In this document: piece by piece, positions 16,074 through 24,195 of the stretch | Numbering within the stretch: the first letter of the stretch is position 1 | Layout: each line of letters opens with the position of its first letter | Assembly (NCBI RefSeq): GCF_022345965.1 | Contig: NZ_JAKRMU010000009.1 | Coordinates: 1-64,000 of the forward strand | DNA length: 64,000 nucleotides | DNA from: Corynebacterium sp. ACRQK | GTDB taxonomy: Bacteria; Actinomycetota; Actinomycetes; Mycobacteriales; Mycobacteriaceae | Direction of reading: 5' to 3' | Notes under the pieces: generated by a model | What the model was told of the DNA's origin: nothing | The model's database searches: none | Seen by the model: the letters and a program-made list of their open reading frames with translations, nothing else | Made by a program: the position numbers and the translations under genes

Positions 16074-17171
16074 CTACTTCAGAGCGTCGACAGACTCTTC
16101 CAGCTTAGACTTGAACTCGCCGTCCACCGGGATGTAACCCTGGTCAGCCAGATCATCGTTCTGGTTGTCCAGGATGGTGTTCAGGAAGTTCTTAACCAGC
16201 TTCGAGGTGTTGTCGTCGTAGCCAGCGGAGCAGACGATCTCGTAGGTGGTCAGAACCAGCGGGTACTCATCCTCGCCGTTCATGCCGTACAGCTTGTCAG
16301 CGTCCACGACCAGGTCGTTGCCCTCACCGGAGAACTCAGCCCCACCCAGAGCCTTGTTGACGTTGTCCTTGTTCAGCTCAACCGGGCCGGAACCGAAGTC
16401 GATCTTGGCGATGTTGACTGCGTCGAGCTCCTCAGCGAAGCCGGACTCAACGTAGGTGATTGCACCGTTGGTAGCTGCAACCTGGTCAGCGACACCCTTG
16501 GACTTCGGAGCACCGGTGCCGACCTTGGTCGGGAAGCTCTTGCCCTCGGAGTCCCACTCGCCGGTGGACGCAGACAGGAACTTCTGGAAGTTGTCGGAGG
16601 TACCGGACTCGTCAGAGCGGTATACAACCTCGATCGGTTCGGACGGCAGGTCAACGCCCTCATTCTCGGCCTTGATGGCCTCGTCGTCCCACTTCTTGAT
16701 CTCACCCTTGAAGATCTTGGCAACGGTCTTGGTGGACAGGTTCAGCTCGTCCACACCCTCCAGGTGGTAAGCGATTGCCACCGGGCCGATAACCATCGGC
16801 AGGTGCCATGCGTCGTTGCCGTCGCAGCGCTTCTTGGCGTCCGCAATCTGGTCGTCCTTCAGCGGGGAGTCGGAACCAGCGAAGTCAGCCTGGCCAGCGA
16901 TGAACTTCTTCTGGCCGTCACCGGAACCAGAAGCGTTGTAAGCCAGGGTAGCCCCGGTGCTAGAGAAAGCCGGGCCGAAGATGTTCTGGATTGCGTTGTC
17001 CTGAGAGGAAGCGCCTTCGCCACGCAGTTCGCCGGTGGCCTCTTCCATCTCGCGGGAACCTTCGCCGCTGCCGCCTTCGTTGTTGTCAGCGTTGGAGCAG
17101 CCGGTCAGGATCAGGGAACCAGCAAACAGGGTTGCAGCTACAGCGCTGGTGCGCTTCATGGTGAACTTCAC
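16074..17171 (-). CDS. pstS: Phosphate-binding lipoprotein PstS
   Basis: 365 residues. Lipoprotein signal with lipobox LILTGC (Cys25), then an acidic Ser/Gly-rich linker and the periplasmic-binding fold: GEGASSQDNAI, NASGSGDGQKKFIAGQADFAG for phosphate binding, and VYRSDESGTSDNFQKFL. Delivers phosphate to PstCAB from the outer face of the membrane. The GTG at 17171 is preceded by GGAGG at eight bases, better than the ATG four codons later. Upstream 17299-17328 carries direct repeats like a PhoR site. Confidence 0.96.
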   Translation of the reverse strand: MKFTMKRTSAVAATLFAGSLILTGCSNADNNEGGSGEGSREMEEATGELRGEGASSQDNAIQNIFGPAFSSTGATLAYNASGSGDGQKKFIAGQADFAGSDSPLKDDQIADAKKRCDGNDAWHLPMVIGPVAIAYHLEGVDELNLSTKTVAKIFKGEIKKWDDEAIKAENEGVDLPSEPIEVVYRSDESGTSDNFQKFLSASTGEWDSEGKSFPTKVGTGAPKSKGVADQVAATNGAITYVESGFAEELDAVNIAKIDFGSGPVELNKDNVNKALGGAEFSGEGNDLVVDADKLYGMNGEDEYPLVLTTYEIVCSAGYDDNTSKLVKNFLNTILDNQNDDLADQGYIPVDGEFKSKLEESVDALK

Positions 17172-17553
17172 GAGGTTTTCCTCCGAAAATTGTCAGAAGT
17201 ACAGAAAAGTGTCTTACAGGAGAAGCCCGCAGTTGTAGGAGCCACTCTTGCGCCACCAAGAAAGTTAATCGGTGCTTATGGATTTAAAGAGTGCTGTAAG
17301 TGAACAGCAGATGAACAACAGTGTTCATGCAGTACAGGCAACTTTGTCGGTTCAGAAAGCATTGCCAAAGCACCCCCAGCGCCACACCTAAACGCTACCC
17401 CCACGTGACGGAAGGTGGCTTGATTTAACCCACAGTTAACCTAGGGCGAAGCTGAACCCACTTCACTCTTGGCAATACACGGCAAGTGGGCATAAATATT
17501 TCTCAGGTGATACCGATGAACAGTTAAGGCTTCTCGCTCCTTGGCCCCACTAC
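17172..17553. other. 382-bp spacer between pstS and mshD
   Basis: No coding sequence seen. It holds the pstS promoter region on the minus strand and, next to pstS, the GGAGG ribosome-binding site. The middle contains the repeat cluster annotated at 17299-17328. The left-over 17340-17553, downstream of mshD, shows no strong hairpin with a T-tract. Confidence 0.6.
17299..17328 (-). promoter_or_regulatory. Candidate PhoR-binding direct repeats upstream of pstS
   Basis: AGTGAACA (17299-17306) and GATGAACA (17310-17317) recur with an 11-bp period, and an inverted TGTTCA follows (17322-17327). C. glutamicum PhoR binds loosely conserved 8-bp direct repeats with 3-bp spacing (CCTGTGAA type) upstream of phosphate-starvation genes, which has the same geometry. 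The site lies about 130 bases before the pstS start. Confidence 0.5.
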
Positions 17554-18591
17554 TTAGAGACACCCACGGTAGACCACATCGGTGTGCACCACTTCGAAGC
17601 CAAGCCGCTTGTACGTAGAAACCGCGGGCGCGTTGTCCCCCTCCACATACAGCTCAATGCGACCGCAACCGTTATCCAGCAGCAACTTCATTCCCAGCTG
17701 CGTGATCGCCTGTCCCAGTCCTCTACCACGAGCATCGTCAGCGAGGCACACGACGTACACCTCACCTGCCCGCTCGCCGGCATCTTTTTCCTTCTCTTCC
17801 AGCGGGATCTTCGTCCAGTGGAAGCCCACCAGCCGGAAAACATCGTCGTTCCCCTCGCCCCCATCGGCAGCACAGGGAATACCCACCCGCTCGGCAGCGG
17901 ACTTCTCATCCCGCACCCACAGCAAGATAACCGCATCCGGATCGAACCAATTAGTGTCGCGAGCAGAACGCAAGTGATCTACGTCCCAGCCACCTTGCTC
18001 GGGGTGCCACGCGAAGGCCTCATTATTGACGCGCACCCACTCGGCATCCACGGAATCCGCGTCGAAGCGAGCAACGGATTCGGTGTAAGTCAGAACCTCA
18101 ATTTCTTGCTCCTCGCAGCGTTTCTCGGCTTCTGCACCGCCCGCCTCAATAGCCTTGGCCGACTTCGTAGCCGGGGCACAGTCCAGCGACATCTTCAGCA
18201 GTTCACGGGTTCGGCGGGCATCCAGCGACTCCACAAAGCGTTGGGCTCCGGCGGAATCTCCGTGCGCCCACACGTCAATCGCACCACTCACACCCAGCTG
18301 GTCACGCAAAGCTTCGAACAGGGCGACCCCCACCCCGCTGTGGCGAACATCCGGGGCTACAGCCAGCTCGATCACGCGATCCGGGTCGATCGCTAGCACA
18401 CCAACCACGCGATCGTTGTTTCTTGCCACTACGTGCTTGTGGCCGCGGTTCTCGTCGATGCCGCGCAGGAAAGCCTCGCTGATCGCAGGCACCCCATCTG
18501 CCTCAGCGACCTCGCCCAGCACCTCGTGAACCCCCTCCAACACCTCAGAGTGCTCCCACAGGTCTTCAAATGTGTCGTAGGTAATAGCCAT
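17554..18591 (-). CDS. mshD: Mycothiol synthase (acetyl-CoA:Cys-GlcN-Ins acetyltransferase)
   Basis: 345 residues, two tandem GNAT domains (about 1-140 and 160-345). The second carries the intact acetyl-CoA loop DDARGRGLGQAITQLGMKLL and ELYVEGDNAPAVSTYKRLGF; the first has VAPDVRHSGVGVALFEAL. The WVRVNNEAFAWHPEQGGWD segment is diagnostic of MshD. Last step of mycothiol synthesis, the low-molecular-weight thiol of actinobacteria. Adjacent to pst genes, as in mycobacteria and C. glutamicum. Confidence 0.95.
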   Translation of the reverse strand: MAITYDTFEDLWEHSEVLEGVHEVLGEVAEADGVPAISEAFLRGIDENRGHKHVVARNNDRVVGVLAIDPDRVIELAVAPDVRHSGVGVALFEALRDQLGVSGAIDVWAHGDSAGAQRFVESLDARRTRELLKMSLDCAPATKSAKAIEAGGAEAEKRCEEQEIEVLTYTESVARFDADSVDAEWVRVNNEAFAWHPEQGGWDVDHLRSARDTNWFDPDAVILLWVRDEKSAAERVGIPCAADGGEGNDDVFRLVGFHWTKIPLEEKEKDAGERAGEVYVVCLADDARGRGLGQAITQLGMKLLLDNGCGRIELYVEGDNAPAVSTYKRLGFEVVHTDVVYRGCL

Positions 18592-18756
18592 GCCCCCAAT
18601 TGTTCCTCACTTTCGGCATGTTTGGGGTCGATTTCGAGGGTTTCTTAATGCTTCACTGGGATTGCTGCGGCGGAGGCGTGGCGTCATAAAGAAGGAACAG
18701 GGGCACCTAGTAACCTGTAGGGAACAATAAAGAGACTCGAGAAGGGGGCCGGCCAG

Positions 18757-19575
18757 GTGAAGAAAATCGCAATCCGCGGCGCGCTCACCCTCGTGCTGGT
18801 GCTACTCGTAGCGCTGATCGCCGATGGTGTGATCGCCGCCCGCGCCGAGCACAAGATCTCCGAGGCGCTGTACGCTGACTCGAACCTGGCCAACCCGCCA
18901 AAGGTGCAGGTGGCGGGCTTCCCCTATACGGGTGCCGCACTCAGCCACGAACTCCAGGCCGTCACCGTCGTCGCCAACGACGTCGACGTGCCTGGCTTCG
19001 GCCTGATGAGCGTGCAAACCTCGGCACAGTACATTACGGTCTCCGCAGACGATGTTTTCAACGGCACCATTGAAAATGCCCCAGCGCGCAAGGTCTTTAC
19101 TCGCCTGCAACTGGACGGCGTGCTGTTAGGTAACCGCATGGATATCGAGGCGCTGCAAATTCAGAATCTCGACGACATTTCGCCCCGCGGCGGCTGGGAG
19201 ACCGAGGCCATCTTCGAGGGCAAACCGAAGGACTTCGCCAAACCCGCGAAGGTCGAAGTTAAGCTGCGCATCGTCGAAGGCACCATGGTGATCACCCCGA
19301 CCAGGATCCTCTCCACCCCCGACGGTCTAGGCATCAAGGCCAAGAACGTCACCGACGAAACCACGCTCGATCCGGACATCAAAAAGCGGGTTAATGACGC
19401 CTTTAGTTTGAGCATCCCGGGCAAAGAACTACCCATGCGGGGCGACCCGGAACAAATCTTCATCTCCGGCGGCTCAGTGTTCGTCGAAGCCTCGCAGGTG
19501 TACACAAAAATCAGCTTGTCCGATTTGGCTCCGCGATCCCGCCCCTTGAGTGAAGAAGAACTCCCCAGCCTATAG
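18757..19575 (+). CDS. LmeA-like DUF2993 lipid-binding envelope protein
   Basis: 272 residues. N-terminal hydrophobic segment (about 5-27, LVLVLLVALIADGVIAA) as signal anchor, then a DUF2993 domain beginning RAEHKISEALYADSNL and PPKVQVAGFPYTGAALSHE. DUF2993 proteins such as mycobacterial LmeA are TULIP-type lipid binders acting in lipomannan elongation or export. Position next to mshD and pst, as for mycobacterial lmeA, supports orthology, but function here is inferred. The GTG start has GAAGGGGG upstream. The gene runs almost into the next one. Confidence 0.8.
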   Translation: MKKIAIRGALTLVLVLLVALIADGVIAARAEHKISEALYADSNLANPPKVQVAGFPYTGAALSHELQAVTVVANDVDVPGFGLMSVQTSAQYITVSADDVFNGTIENAPARKVFTRLQLDGVLLGNRMDIEALQIQNLDDISPRGGWETEAIFEGKPKDFAKPAKVEVKLRIVEGTMVITPTRILSTPDGLGIKAKNVTDETTLDPDIKKRVNDAFSLSIPGKELPMRGDPEQIFISGGSVFVEASQVYTKISLSDLAPRSRPLSEEELPSL

Positions 19576-19585
19576 TCTTGAGGGC

Positions 19586-20227
19586 ATGGCTGAAGAAGAA
19601 AAGAAGAAGTTCAAGGTAGACGCTAACGAAGCGGTAAACCTGGCCGCCGAGCAATCCAAGTCCACCAGCGACAAGAACCTGCCGGAATTCGGCGACATGC
19701 CCATCCCCGATGACACAGCCAACCTGCGTAAGGGGCCCAACCTGCACGACGGACTGCTGGCCCTGCTGCCGCTGATCGGTGTATGGCGCGGCCAAGGCCA
19801 GGCGGCACCTCCCGGCGAGAAGGAGTTCACCTTCGGTCAGCAGGTCGTCTTTGCCCACGACGGTGAGAACCGCATCAGCTACGATTCCCGCACCTGGCGC
19901 ATGGATGACGACGGGCAGCCGACCGAGACCCCCGGGCGCCGCGAATCCGGCTTCCTGCGCATCAACGATGACGATGAGATCGAGATGATCCTCACCCACT
20001 CCGACGGCATGGTGGAAATCCTGTACGGCAGCCCGCTGAACGAGCGCGCCTGGCAGCTGGAAAGTGCCTCGACGATGGCGACGGCCACCGGCCCGACGAA
20101 CCTCGGGCCGGGCAAACGCCTCTACGGTCTGATGCCGAACAACGACCTCGGCTGGGTAGACGAGCGCCTCATTGACGGCGAGATGGTTCCCTGGCAGTCC
20201 GCGCAGCTTTCCCGCGTGGTCGGCTAG
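19586..20227 (+). CDS. Nitrobindin-like haem/FABP-fold protein
   Basis: 213 residues. After a charged, disordered N-terminus (about 1-55) the region LIGVWRGQGQAAPPGEKEF opens a DUF1794/nitrobindin beta-barrel. LTHSDGMVEILYGSP and GWVDERLIDG are family features. Homologues (Mtb Rv0813c, Rv2717c) bind haem or lipid-like ligands. Role unproven. Start ATG 19586 chosen because TATAGT at 19571-19576 directly precedes it, giving a near-leaderless message independent of the gene before. The gene overlaps the convergent pabC-like gene by four bases. Confidence 0.8.
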   Translation: MAEEEKKKFKVDANEAVNLAAEQSKSTSDKNLPEFGDMPIPDDTANLRKGPNLHDGLLALLPLIGVWRGQGQAAPPGEKEFTFGQQVVFAHDGENRISYDSRTWRMDDDGQPTETPGRRESGFLRINDDDEIEMILTHSDGMVEILYGSPLNERAWQLESASTMATATGPTNLGPGKRLYGLMPNNDLGWVDERLIDGEMVPWQSAQLSRVVG

Positions 20228-21159
20228 CCGGTCACAGCCTCCCAGGCCATCTTTTCCACCTCGTCAGCGACTTCCGGGCGGGGCAGCTGGGTGCCGTCCA
20301 GTTCTGTTACCCGTGCCTGCACGCGTACGGAGGAGACCAGCCACACGCCGGCGGCGGCTGTGAGATCCTCGACCCGCAGCACCCGTTCCTCGGTACCCCA
20401 TCCGCGCTGCTCGGCCAGCTTAAATAGCGCGGCCTGCGAGGTCCCCTTCAGAATTCCCACGTGAGTCGGCGGGGTGACGAGCTTCTTCTCCCCCGTCGTC
20501 GGGTCCACCTCCGCGGCAATTACGGTCGAGGTCGGCCCCTCCAGCACGAGCCCCTCGTCGGACAGGAAGATCACGTCGTCCACCCCGCGAGCCTTCGCAC
20601 TGCGTAGAGCGGCCATGTTGGCTGCATAGGACAGTGTCTTCGCGCCGATCAACGCCCACGGGGAACGTTCCGAAAGGTCGATGCGGAAGCCCCGCTCGGC
20701 CGTCATTACCCGCACGCCGTGCTCCCGGTCGTGCAGCACGTGCTCGCTGACCGGTGCCACCGTGACCCAGCCCGTCGGTTGGCCCGTGGATTCCCGCCCG
20801 CGCGAGTAGACCCAGCGCAGTGCGGCCTCCTGCCCTTGCCCGTTCCTTTCCTCGAAGTTGGCCACGGCAATGTCGGTCGCGCGGTACCAACGCTCCAGGT
20901 CAGGCTCCGGCAGATCCAGCATCGCGGAGCTATTGAGGAAGCGGGTGGCGTGGCGCTCGCGGTTGCGCACGTTGCCGCCGCGCAGCATGAAGGTCTCGAA
21001 CACCCCGTCGCCGCGCACAGCAGCCAGGTCGTCCGCGTAGATCATCGGCACGGTCGTATCCCGTACCTGTGGGTCTGTGTCAGCGCCTGTGCCAGCGCCG
21101 TCCTCACCCAAAACGTCAACGACCACGAACTTTGCTCCCTGATTGCTCATGTTCCTCAT
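20224..21159 (-). CDS. Class IV aminotransferase, probable aminodeoxychorismate lyase
   Basis: PLP fold-type IV enzyme. YADDLAAVRGDGVFETFMLRGG with GERHATRFLNSS-like continuation, the PLP lysine in LIGAKTLSYAANMAALRSAK, and DDVIFLSDEGLVLEGPTSTV. C. glutamicum and mycobacteria have the same gene beside ygfZ, annotated as 4-amino-4-deoxychorismate lyase (pabC, folate pathway) or a branched-chain aminotransferase homologue. Sequence alone does not decide. 311 residues with a variable N-terminal 30. ATG 21150 is an alternative start. Shares its upstream region with divergent ygfZ. Confidence 0.8.
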   Translation of the reverse strand: MRNMSNQGAKFVVVDVLGEDGAGTGADTDPQVRDTTVPMIYADDLAAVRGDGVFETFMLRGGNVRNRERHATRFLNSSAMLDLPEPDLERWYRATDIAVANFEERNGQGQEAALRWVYSRGRESTGQPTGWVTVAPVSEHVLHDREHGVRVMTAERGFRIDLSERSPWALIGAKTLSYAANMAALRSAKARGVDDVIFLSDEGLVLEGPTSTVIAAEVDPTTGEKKLVTPPTHVGILKGTSQAALFKLAEQRGWGTEERVLRVEDLTAAAGVWLVSSVRVQARVTELDGTQLPRPEVADEVEKMAWEAVTG

Positions 21160-21240
21160 TCTATTCCCGCACTGTTCTCGGACGTTTTACAAGCCCCATG
21201 GAGACCCGCCATTGGCAAGCCAACCCCACCCCGTCCTACG

Positions 21241-22491
21241 ATGGGTGATGTGTTTGATCTGACTCACAGCCCGATCGTCGACCATGCACCTTCCGCCAGC
21301 CCGTTGACTGGCAGTGAAGCTGCCGAAGCTTCAGAGGCGCCGGATGCCCAGAGCAGCGCGACCGCCTGGCACTACGGCAACCCCCTCACCGAGCAGTCCC
21401 GTGTAAACGGCGGCAAGCCCGGCCTCGTGGATTTTTGGGATCGCGTGGCCATCCGGGTCTCGGGTCCGGAGCGCCGCGATTGGCTCAACAACCTGATCTC
21501 CCAGAAGGTCAACGCCATCGAACCCGGCCAGGCCACCTTCGGTCTAATCCTCGACCTGAAGGGGCATGTCGAACATTTCTTTGGCATTCTCGCCACCGAT
21601 GACGCGCTGATCCTCGACACCCCAGCCGCACAGGCCGACGCGCTTGAGGATTATCTGAGAAAGATGGTCTTCTGGTCCCAGGTTTCCGTAGAGCGCCTAC
21701 CGTGGGCACGGCTCACGGTGATCGGATCGAATCTCGCAGCGGATTCTTCGCTCTTTACTAATGACGCCACCTCCTCCGCCGCTCTTCCTACTCAGCTAAA
21801 CATCGCCATTTCGGAAGGTCTAAACCTGCAACTGTGGAGAACCGGAACTATCGGTGAGGTAGACGCCGTGGATCTGTGGATTCCCCGCGAGGACATCACC
21901 CGCGCCTGGGACATGCTGACTGGCGTCGCACAACCCACCGGGCGCATGGCTTATGACGCCTTCCGTGTACAGGCACGCCTTCCGATCCTGGGCGTGGATA
22001 CCGACGAGCGCGCCATCCCCCACGAGGTTCCCGCCTTCATCGGCAAGGGAATCAGCGGCGCCACCCAGCTGGACGACGTTTCCGCCGGCCCCACCGAGGC
22101 CGCCGTGCACCTGAACAAGGGCTGCTACCGGGGGCAGGAAACGGTTTCCCGAGTGCATAACCTGGGCAAATCCCCGCGAGTGCTGGTGATGCTGCACCTC
22201 GACGGATCCGCCAACCGACTGCCCGGCGTGGGCACCGAGCTCACTGCGGGCGGTCGTGGAATTGGCCGGGTTGGATCCAGCGTGCACGATTGCGACTACG
22301 GGCCGATCGCGCTGGCTTTGGTGAAACGGAATGTGGTGGAGAAGGTGGCGTCCAAAAATAGCGACGTACCCCCGCTACTAGCCGATGGGATCGACGCATC
22401 GATCGACCCCAGCGACCTTGCGAATGCAACGGGTGACAACTCGATCCGACCGGGGCGGGCGGCGATCAACCGGCTGCGCGGGAAAAACTAG
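21241..22491 (+). CDS. ygfZ: Folate-binding protein YgfZ
   Basis: 416 residues. The signature KGCYRGQETVSRVHN is intact (tetrahydrofolate-dependent protein of the GcvT family that supports Fe-S enzymes and tRNA modification). An Asp/Glu/Ser-rich N-terminal 40 residues precedes the GcvT-like core (RVAIRVSGPERRDWLNNLIS). A TACGAT -10 at 21237-21242 would start transcription at about 21250, where an in-frame GTG exists, so the true start could be that GTG (leaderless) rather than ATG 21241. A reading frame continues 522 bases further upstream through pabC antisense and is not real. Confidence 0.9.
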   Translation: MGDVFDLTHSPIVDHAPSASPLTGSEAAEASEAPDAQSSATAWHYGNPLTEQSRVNGGKPGLVDFWDRVAIRVSGPERRDWLNNLISQKVNAIEPGQATFGLILDLKGHVEHFFGILATDDALILDTPAAQADALEDYLRKMVFWSQVSVERLPWARLTVIGSNLAADSSLFTNDATSSAALPTQLNIAISEGLNLQLWRTGTIGEVDAVDLWIPREDITRAWDMLTGVAQPTGRMAYDAFRVQARLPILGVDTDERAIPHEVPAFIGKGISGATQLDDVSAGPTEAAVHLNKGCYRGQETVSRVHNLGKSPRVLVMLHLDGSANRLPGVGTELTAGGRGIGRVGSSVHDCDYGPIALALVKRNVVEKVASKNSDVPPLLADGIDASIDPSDLANATGDNSIRPGRAAINRLRGKN

Positions 22492-22563
22492 AAAACCCTC
22501 ACATTGGCTTGCCCCCCCTTTGCTGCGCAATAACTCAGCAGTTCAAAGGGTGATTCGGCGTGG

Positions 22564-22602
22564 AAACCCCCGCGTCCGCACCTTCGGTAGGAGGGGGATT
22601 TT
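22564..22602 (+). terminator. Possible terminator after ygfZ
   Basis: AACCCCC and GGGGGATT can pair around a 21-base loop, followed by TTTT. Weak stem, but suitably placed 73 bases after ygfZ. Confidence 0.35.
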
Positions 22603-22716
22603 GGGAAAAAATGATTGCTAACCGCTATGGTGTAGGGCAGGAAGAAACTTAACTTGTAAACGAAAAGGGTGGCCGAACTCCCGCGCCACTCGAGGACACC
22701 GCAAGGGGGTCAGGCC

Positions 22717-22971
22717 ATGGGTCGCGGCCGTGCCAAGGCAAAGCAAGCCAAGGTTGCTCGTCAGTTGAAGTACAACGCTCCGGAAATGGATCTGGAGAGG
22801 CTGCAGAGGGAACTCTCTGGCCAGTCGCAGAACCGGGGTTCCGGTTCCCGCGGCAGTAGCGCGTACGACGAGTACGAGGATGACTACAGCGATTACGCTG
22901 CAGAATACGACGACTACAGCGACGAGTACGCCGACGACTACGAGGATAAGTACTCCAACGGGTCGCGGTAA
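22717..22971 (+). CDS. DUF3073 family small protein
   Basis: 84 residues. The strictly conserved basic start GRGRAKAKQAKVARQLKYN is the DUF3073 hallmark across actinobacteria; the C-terminal half is Asp/Glu/Tyr-rich (DDYSDYAAEYDDYSDEY). Charge is therefore sharply bipolar. Function unknown. AAGGGGG eight bases before ATG 22717 fixes the start; a longer frame from 22669 lacks one. Conserved beside the purine genes in actinobacteria. Confidence 0.9.
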   Translation: MGRGRAKAKQAKVARQLKYNAPEMDLERLQRELSGQSQNRGSGSRGSSAYDEYEDDYSDYAAEYDDYSDEYADDYEDKYSNGSR

Positions 22972-22988
22972 AAGCCAACCTATTCACT

Positions 22989-23036
22989 AAAAACTCCCGC
23001 AGCTGGTGCTTTTGGAAAGCACAGCGCGGGAGTTTT
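22989..23036. terminator. Bidirectional terminator between DUF3073 gene and purM
   Basis: AAAACTCCCGC and GCGGGAGTTTTT pair, with an inner CTGGTGCTTT/AAAGCACAG-like stem. T-runs exist on both strands, serving the convergent genes. Confidence 0.85.
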
Positions 23037-23086
23037 TCTTGCCGTTTGCCCTTGCCCCGGCTCTGGTTGGCTCTAGTTAGTCGCCC

Positions 23087-24178
23087 CTAGTTCACGGGGC
23101 TGCGGTATTCGCCGTCCAGGATCGCACCGGACTGGCCATCCTGTGCCGGGCGAACTTCGCCCAGTCGCCAGGCATCAATGTGGCGGGCAGTCAGCATCGC
23201 CAGGGCGCGCTCGGCATCGTCCTCCGCGACGACGGCGACCATGCCCACGCCCATGTTGAAGGTCTTCTCCATCTCCTCCTGCGAGACCTGGCCTTCCTCC
23301 TGGATCAGACGGAAGATCGGGCCAGGGGTCCAGGAGGAACGCTCCAACTCTGCGACCAGGCCATCCGGGATCACGCGCCCCAGGTTGGCGGCCAGACCAC
23401 CGCCGGTGATGTGGGCGAAGGTGTGAACGTCACACTCGCTGGCCAGCTTCAGACAATCAAGGGCATAGATGCGGGTCGGCTCCAGCAGCTCCTCCCCCAG
23501 CGTGCGGCCGAGGGATTCGATGTGCCCGTCCAGCGGCAGCTGCTTGGTATCCAGCAGCACGTGGCGAGCCAGGGAGTAACCGTTGGAGTGCAATCCCGAG
23601 GAGGCCATGGCGATCACCACGTCACCCGGGCGCACGCGATCCGGGCCCAGCAGGTTAGCCTCTTCGACCACGCCGACGGAGGTGGCGGAGACGTCATACT
23701 CGTGCGGTTCCATCACACCCGGGTGCTCGGCGGTCTCGCCGCCTAGCAGTGCACATCCGGCTTCCTCGCAGCCCGCAGCGATGCCAGAAACGATGCTGGC
23801 AACGTGCTCGGGCACAACCTTGCCGATGGCAATGTAATCCTGCAGAAACAACGGCTCGGCGCCGCAGACCACCAGGTCATCCACACACATGGCAACCAGG
23901 TCGCGGCCGATCGTATCGTGCTTATTCATCGCCTGCGCCACGGCCAGCTTGGTGCCCACGCCGTCGGAGGATGCGGCCAACAGCGGCTTTTCGTAGTCCC
24001 CCAGCGCAAACAGTCCGGCGAAGCCACCGAGTCCGCCGCGTACCTCGGGGCGGGTGGCCTTCTTAGCTAGCGGCGCGAAAAGCTCTACCGCCCGGTCGCC
24101 GGCCTCAATGTCTACACCGGCAGCGGCGTACGATGCGCCCTCTGCCTGCTTCGGAGTGTTATCGGGGTGCTCACTCAT
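23087..24178 (-). CDS. purM: Phosphoribosylformylglycinamidine cyclo-ligase (AIR synthetase)
   Basis: 363 residues. SYAAAGVDIEAGDRAVELF start motif, then FALGDYEKPLLAASSDGVGTK, DLVVCGAEPLFLQDYIA, LLGGETAEHPG and HITGGGLAANLGRVIP, the full PurM motif set. Makes AIR in purine synthesis. ATG 24178 is preceded by AAGGAC; an upstream frame overlaps purF and is rejected. Lies 17 bases after purF in one transcription unit. Confidence 0.97.
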   Translation of the reverse strand: MSEHPDNTPKQAEGASYAAAGVDIEAGDRAVELFAPLAKKATRPEVRGGLGGFAGLFALGDYEKPLLAASSDGVGTKLAVAQAMNKHDTIGRDLVAMCVDDLVVCGAEPLFLQDYIAIGKVVPEHVASIVSGIAAGCEEAGCALLGGETAEHPGVMEPHEYDVSATSVGVVEEANLLGPDRVRPGDVVIAMASSGLHSNGYSLARHVLLDTKQLPLDGHIESLGRTLGEELLEPTRIYALDCLKLASECDVHTFAHITGGGLAANLGRVIPDGLVAELERSSWTPGPIFRLIQEEGQVSQEEMEKTFNMGVGMVAVVAEDDAERALAMLTARHIDAWRLGEVRPAQDGQSGAILDGEYRSPVN

Positions 24179-24195
24179 GGCTTGTCCTTGCTTTC

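Noticed and set aside
20719..21240. Upstream extension of ygfZ
   Set aside because: Lies antisense within the pabC-like gene and across its promoter. The residues are unlike YgfZ.
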